This document shows positions 58,801 through 64,000 of a stretch of DNA of 64,000 bases, one piece after another. Position 1 is the first letter of the stretch. Every line of letters starts with the position of its first letter. This DNA comes from Metaphire vulgaris (taxonomy: Eukaryota > Annelida > Clitellata > Crassiclitellata > Megascolecidae). Location: positions 250,501 to 314,500 of the forward strand of contig CM030848.1 in assembly GCA_018105865.1 (NCBI GenBank), read 5' to 3'. Below the pieces are notes generated by a model that was not told where the DNA came from, did no database searches, and saw only the letters and a list, made by a program, of their open reading frames with translations. The position numbers and the translations under genes are program-made.

Positions 58801-61800
58801 ATTCCATGGCCATCTTTTTGAAACAACTGTAAACTCATCTCTTCGTCAATGTACACGAGCGCTTGTGGGTTATTCTTCAGAACAGGTGCTATACAAATGT
58901 TCTGTTACATTACCTTACACTAGACCATGAAACAGCAGATGAAAGACCGTTCAGCTTAATACAAATGTATGACTCTATTCGGTAAATATTGCAGTTAAAA
59001 GAAAGTAGGTAATAGACTGCAATCAATCCACAGGACTGATTTCAAAGGATTTCAATACGCACAAAATATAATCAAAGCAAACAGCTTACTTAAGCACAAT
59101 TTCCAGCATAAGCTGGCTTGACACCTGCGCCAGCTCAGAAGGAGGGCCTGGTCTGAAATCGGAAGAAGCAAGCGGAGGCAAATCCACGTTTGGAACTAAA
59201 AAACAAGATTCGGGTCGTTCATTAAATTACAAAATCTGCAACTGAACTAAAAAGAACAGAATCATGAACACAGTATAAAACTGATCAACATACAATGTTC
59301 GATTATTTTACGAAGCTGGGGTCTGATCCCCACACTGGATTTTTACCACCTTAGTGGAGCTCTTCAGCTGTTTGATACCAACTGCATGCGATGCAATATT
59401 CTGCCTACCTCAATAGCACTAGTTTCTCTTTCTTAAATGTTTTGTCAAGTAAAAAATTATAAATATTGTACAAAAAAAGGCACGCATCTTATGACCACAA
59501 TGCTTCAAGATTAGAATCTATTTTTTACCATTGTGGAACTACGATTGCTACATGCCATCAATAACAACAGCATTAACATGGACCGTAAGTAATTAAAAAT
59601 AAGAAACAGCCATAAGGCAAGCCAGTCAAATGACAAAAAAGTCCTTATGCAATTTAATTATTCCTTTATCCTCATTGCAATTGTCTAATGACAAAATATT
59701 CTGCTACAAGAGGCAACTGATCTCTGATGTTTAGTATCTGGGCAACTAAAGAATGGTCACAAACAAATAAAACAAAAAAGATCAAAAATTATTTTTAATA
59801 ATCACTCGACACGCTCAAAAAGCACCTGAAGACATGGTTGTTCCATACCAGCTACATGTCCCAAGTTAATAACTAACAATGTAATGTGCAAACACAGTCT
59901 TCTACCAGATAAGTTACCACAAAAATCTTAACTTTTAATAATAATAATAATGCCAATAAAGAGAAAAGCCACAATACCTATGTAACCGCAGCGTGGTTTG
60001 TCGACCTTTGGAGGGGCAACTTCCTGCAAATACAGTACATAGTTTGAGAAGATCACTGGACAGAATCTCTATTCTCTGTCAGTTCCTTGAATGAATGAAT
60101 GAATGAATGAATGAATGAATGAATGAATGAGGTTCATTATTTCCAAAAGAACGACAAACAATGTACAATAGCAATTACAATAATTGAGTTCAATTGAGTA
60201 CACTGACATTGAGGAGACTTTGGTAATACAAGTGAGACTAATTTATAACATACTATATTTAAGATTGAGAGTGAATAATAAACATGAAAACTACATAAGG
60301 AGTGTGAATATTGAAATTGCTAATGAATTAATTAAAGAGTACAATGCATAGTAGAAAAGAACATCATTATAGATAATTTATAACCAATACAAGGTTTAAT
60401 AATGGAAATAAAAGATACCAAAAGGGAGTAAACTCCTGCCAGTAGGTACCTTGAATAAAGTAATTAATTTGAAATATAAAAGTAACACTTAGGACCTTCC
60501 AATATCCTTCAATATCACACTTCAAATGCTTTTCAACATCACTAATACATTGCAAACAATCTTTTGAATATGAATTAACTGCAGGTTTTATGATAATATT
60601 TTTACTATTGTTGCATGAAAATTCTGTACAAATCTTTTAAGAAAAAATATATAAATCATAAAGGATTATATATTTCCAATAAACAATCAAGCTATCACTT
60701 TTACAGTATTAGATACAAAATAGTAATACCATCCAAATGCAAACTTTTACTTTTCCACTTACCAATTTGATCCCGCATATAACCTTCGTTTCTCCCAATG
60801 CCACCAAAGCCGAGCCATCAGCGGTTGAAACCGGTCCTTCCAAACAAATTATTAAATGCAGAAGTCAACAAAGTACAAAAATCAGTCCGTACCAGTAACA
60901 TAATACTGAACCACAGGCACATGGCTCACTCTTACTGAGGAGGGGTCCCTGGCTCTGCGCCACACTGATGTTACATCACTGCTTTAGGGCATAAGTTGTA
61001 CGAAATCTCTTACAGCCATGTGAAAAATGAGTTGATTTTCATGACTTTGTTGCCTAAATATATGAAAGGCAGGAATTATTAGCTTGCCAATCTGACTAAT
61101 GACTATTGAATGTTAGAGAAAGGTCCATTAGTGAAGGGGAAGAAATATTATTTTATAGACCATCTCCTTGCAGGCCTGTTCAGGCCATTTCGTCTCATTA
61201 TTTCTCATTAATTATTATCTTTACAGTCATACGAATAGTATTCATTGGTTTTCATGATTCTGTCTAAATACAAAAAAGCAGGAATTATTTGTCAAGAGAT
61301 CCAACCATATTACAGTAGACACCAGAACAAGATCCATAATTGACAGAAATACTATTATATTTCTAGATCAAATTTTCTAGGCCATACATCTGCATGATAT
61401 CTTGCACAGACAGGTGCTAATAACTTAATAACTTCAATGCTATGATCTGAGACCAAGCAGAGTGGGGCCCTGTTGACTCAGTGGAGGGGGGGTAGGAGGA
61501 GTGCTCTGAGCCATGTGGGCCATATTGCTGTAATGCCACTGCTCTATACACCAATTGCACGAAAATATCAAGGTATAACATCACATAATGAATAAAGATT
61601 TGATAAAACTTCATTAAACATGCAAATTGAGATGTACAACAGATCAACACCTATGCCAATTAATGCTTCTCTGAATTCGTCCAATTTACGTCCATCGCTT
61701 CGAACACCAGCTTCCTGCAATTCAAATAATAAAATGATCGGATTTGAGGAACTGCCTCCAGCTAAATTACTTATGCATGAGTGGGTCGATAAGACTACAA

Positions 61801-62574
61801 ATGAAGAACTATATAAGATAATTCAAACAAAACAAACCATGCTCCAAAGAGAGATACAAAGGAAATTCCATCTAATTGGACACATATGCAGAATGAAAGA
61901 GGACAGAAAGGTCAAAGCTCTGATGTTTGTTATAATAGAGGATGCCAATAGAAAAGGAAGGCCACACAAGGAATGGTGTGATGATATTGAAAAATGGTGT
62001 GGAAGCAGTTTACAGGATCTGAGTCACAGGAAACAATGGCAACAAACTGTAGAGATGGCATTATACACCAACAGACAATGAGCCCACAGTTAATAATAAT
62101 GATGATTCCTGTAATGAAACTTGAAATTTTAGCAATCAAGATTATATATTTGAAATGTTAAAAATTGGATGAAATAAACAGTATTTATAACTGTAACTCA
62201 CAAATGACTCACCAGAAACTTTTTTTGATATTCACGAGGCTGAGTGATCCTAAAACCAGTTAAAATTAACCTGTAAATTATCCGCTAAACTGATTTTAAC
62301 AAATATATTTTAAAACAATTACTACATCATAACGGGAAAGTACCTAATAAACACTATTATCAGCGGTTTAAGAATTACAAACACTCCGGTTGCTTGTGTA
62401 TAAAAACAATTCAAGTGCTACGTAACGAGCAAATAAATTCTGTATAGAAGCTGCTCGACATGCGCTATATAATTACCTTGTGTCGTGTTCAACTTTGATT
62501 ACAAATTACGAAAATCTGGAATAAATCTGAAGATGAGCTCACATTCACCTGTAAATATTGGCCACCTCCGACAT
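52861..62574 (-). CDS. EXOSC8: Exosome complex component RRP43
   Basis: EXOSC8 is a catalytically inert RNase PH-fold subunit of the six-member ring of the RNA exosome. Eleven exons on the minus strand: 62549-62574, 62213-62249, 61651-61714, 60763-60836, 59978-60023, 59090-59195, 58574-58619, 56202-56298, 55798-55918, 54442-54572, 52861-52973. Phases agree throughout and give 286 codons (human 276). Conserved segments in order are [74 protein letters not shown] and a GGGS start to the last exon. The start ATG (MSEVANIYR) sits in a 26-bp first exon; its short length makes it the least certain. The gene is tandem with MAD2L1BP on the same strand, and its introns hold several LINE fragments and a pogo element. 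Confidence 0.95.
53404..53837. mobile_element. hAT-type composite, inverted second copy of the 9857-10491 element
   Basis: From 53696 to about 53815 it is the reverse complement of 9920-10030, and 53490-53694 repeats the nested TTTTTTGCAAATT-type interior, with CAGTGGCGTCATTTGG as its end. Outer ends are CATTACCTTCTATCCCC and, reverse-complemented, CAGGGCTTCTGGGGCTTCC. It lies in an EXOSC8 intron. Confidence 0.65.
54046..54160. repeat. (CTCA)n-(CTGA)n microsatellite
   Basis: About 24 CTCA units followed by four CTGA-type units in an EXOSC8 intron. Confidence 0.97.
54690..55560 (-). mobile_element. Decayed LINE reverse transcriptase
   Basis: The minus strand carries [20 protein letters not shown] (YADD-box region altered, about 55380), [16 protein letters not shown] (about 55310), [20 protein letters not shown] (about 55190), [12 protein letters not shown] (about 55110) and [20 protein letters not shown] (about 54950). 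The order is that of a LINE ORF2 from the catalytic box onward, with frameshifts and stops. It lies in the EXOSC8 intron between exons 9 and 10. Confidence 0.8.
56440..56760 (+). mobile_element. LINE 3' tail
   Basis: Plus-strand copy of the tail family at 7835, 19740 and 21585. It shares GAAAAACTGATGGAAGACAC and CTTTGGAGAGATGTCATGGA and ends GACTTGACCTGA. Short internal duplication of GATCTCAAT words near 56615. Confidence 0.75.
56813..57902. mobile_element. pogo/Tigger-type element (Tc1/mariner superfamily)
   Basis: TA flanks (56811-56812, 57903-57904). Ends CAGTCGACTCCACTTAAGTG and, reverse-complemented, CAGTCGACTCCGCTTAACTG, with several internal AAGTGGATA words next to both ends. At 1.09 kb it is too short for a complete transposase. 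A 76-codon plus-strand frame at 57468-57698 may be a coding remnant or chance. It lies in an EXOSC8 intron. Confidence 0.8.
60090..60130. repeat. (GAAT)n microsatellite
   Basis: About ten GAAT units in an EXOSC8 intron, just upstream (gene sense) of exon 5. Confidence 0.95.
61725..62085 (+). mobile_element. LINE 3' coding tail, third family
   Basis: The plus strand reads [20 protein letters not shown], then [20 protein letters not shown] and [12 protein letters not shown], a well-known LINE C-terminal pattern. It occupies nearly all of EXOSC8 intron 2, starting about 10 bp from the exon 3 acceptor, in antisense orientation to the gene. Confidence 0.78.
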
Positions 62575-63165
62575 AATGCTTTGAATTTTTTCCAAAAGTA
62601 ATAATTTTATTTAAAATATACTAAAAACTACAAACACTTCGTTACCGACCATTCAAAGCAACACACTTCTAAAAGTAAGTAAGTGAGTGGTTCCAGATAG
62701 AATAGACATGTAGCATTAGATGACTAACATCCCAAAGGCAAGATTTTTTATGATCTACAAATTAACAATTTGTGTAGAAGTCGTCTATTTATTTTTGGAA
62801 TTATTAGGCTTTTTCAGATCTTAGTCTGTCGATGATCTTGAATTGCTATGCAAATTCATTACTTTTATTTTTGGTGAAATCTATAAAATTCATCCATTTA
62901 TGATTGACTTTAGAAAGGCTTAACAAAGAAGCACAGTAATTGGTTTTATTATCCAAAGGATGCAAGCATTACTTACACTTTATGCATAGTAGATCAATAA
63001 CTCTGGTCCTCTTCAGTCAATAAATCAGTATCCATTGGCCATCACTCCACAAACTTTCAGAAAACATATTACTATTCTTTTCAAAAAATCTTATGGCAAA
63101 ATATACTATGTCTTTCCTCTTTGAAGCGAGTTGTATCTATCTTTTCCACATTTATTTTTACTCCA
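62575..63165. other. EXOSC8 upstream flank
   Basis: AT-rich; no coding exon or clear core promoter element recognised. The EXOSC8 promoter should lie at its left end. Confidence 0.4.
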
Positions 63166-63850
63166 TTCTTCTACTCTTTGTCTATTCCAATTTAGTGAAT
63201 ATTTTTAGATCCACCCATAAAACACATCTCCTTCAATTAGCTTTTCCTCCATAGTTGGTCTTTACTCTTTCCCCATGACTGATCTCTGGAATGACCTGGT
63301 CTTTTGTGGATGGATTTGAAGTACTGTACAGTGTACACTGTACCATCGATTGATACCCTTGGGTAATAGAACTGGTGCTATAGAAGTGCATACTGGTAAT
63401 TACTACAGTGTATTATTATTATTCTGTCTATTACTAGTTGTAGGTCTTGCTGCTTTTCAGCAATTCCAGTTGTATCACCTGCAAAGAGTAGGCTGCTTAG
63501 GATTGTGAATCCACTCTGAAGTCAACGTCATCCAGTGCTCTTGCCATTGTTCAAGAAACATAGTACTAAGTGGGCGACAGCGTGCATCCCTGGAGAACTC
63601 CTATTGTCGTCTCAAACCAGTCTGTGAGCTCTCCCTGGATTTGAACTGTGCTGAACGTGCACGAGTACCAGCTTTCAGGAAGTCTTCCGATTTTCTCTGG
63701 ATATCCCATTTGGTGCATGGTTCTCCACAGACCGTGTTGCCATATACTATCAAAGGTTTTTCAGAAAGCAACATAACACACATACATGTATATTTGTTGA
63801 ATTCAATGTATTTCTCAGAAATTTCCACCAAAATGAAGATTTGTAAATTA
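63166..63850 (-). mobile_element. Decayed LINE reverse transcriptase
   Basis: The minus strand reads FDSIWQHGLWRTMHQMGYPE (about 63750), LTDWFETTIGVLQGCTLSPT (about 63600), then after stops LLFAGDTTGIAEKQQDLQL (about 63480), where the FADD catalytic box has become FAGD. It is inactive and right next to the window edge. Confidence 0.8.
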
Positions 63851-64000
63851 GTAATTAGTAATTTAGTCAGGTTAAACTAGTGTCTTCAGTAGGACTGATG
63901 AGGTGAGCATAAAAGGCAAAATAAGTCCTTATCTTAAGTTCTTAAAAGAAATTTTAGAATGTGTAAAGCCCAATTTCAGTTCACGTGTTTCAGTATTTGG

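Overview
The window is nuclear DNA from an invertebrate animal, most likely marine. Its genes are split by many short spliceosomal introns, with exons of 26-708 bp and mostly GT-AG borders. The DNA between exons is AT-rich and full of eukaryotic transposons (LINE tails, tRNA-derived SINEs, hAT, mariner, pogo and piggyBac-type elements) and long microsatellites. There are no bacterial or organellar features. I cannot name the species. All gene assignments rest on translating exons by eye and comparing them with human proteins as remembered; no database was searched.

Layout. (1) 342-39978, minus strand: PSME4 (PA200), 38 exons giving about 1518 codons, with the C-terminal ~300 residues beyond the left edge. 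(2) 42398-43719, plus: SAYSD1, two exons, 173 codons, head to head with PSME4. (3) 46985-50687, minus: MAD2L1BP (p31comet), two exons, 301 codons, convergent with SAYSD1. (4) 51480-52056, plus: a candidate 92-codon, two-exon gene of unknown family, divergent from MAD2L1BP and followed by AATAAA. (5) 52861-62574, minus: EXOSC8 (RRP43), eleven exons, 286 codons. 62575-64000 is the EXOSC8 upstream flank plus a decayed LINE reverse transcriptase.

The four recognised genes are ordinary cellular housekeeping genes: proteasome activation, ER translocon quality control, spindle-checkpoint silencing and RNA exosome structure. Nothing suggests they form one pathway; their adjacency looks like normal dense packing.

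Most of the remaining sequence is mobile DNA. Several insertions keep perfect target-site duplications: hAT copies at 9857-10491, 13507-13762, 34348-34534, 40782-41100 and 44352-44825, TA-flanked elements at 45486, 46193, 47795 and 56813, and TTAA-flanked elements at 26276, 37424 and 44975.

Points most worth following up: a one-base frameshift in PSME4 exon 11; a phase-preserving extra exon (or alternative first exon) inside the 6.1-kb PSME4 intron 3; a 214-bp near-identical copy of the MAD2L1BP 3' end inserted precisely into a LINE; a 2.8-kb inverted-repeat transposon nested in a 3.4-kb TTAA element; a telomere-like repeat inside an element with an 11-bp target duplication; and the candidate small gene at 51.5 kb.
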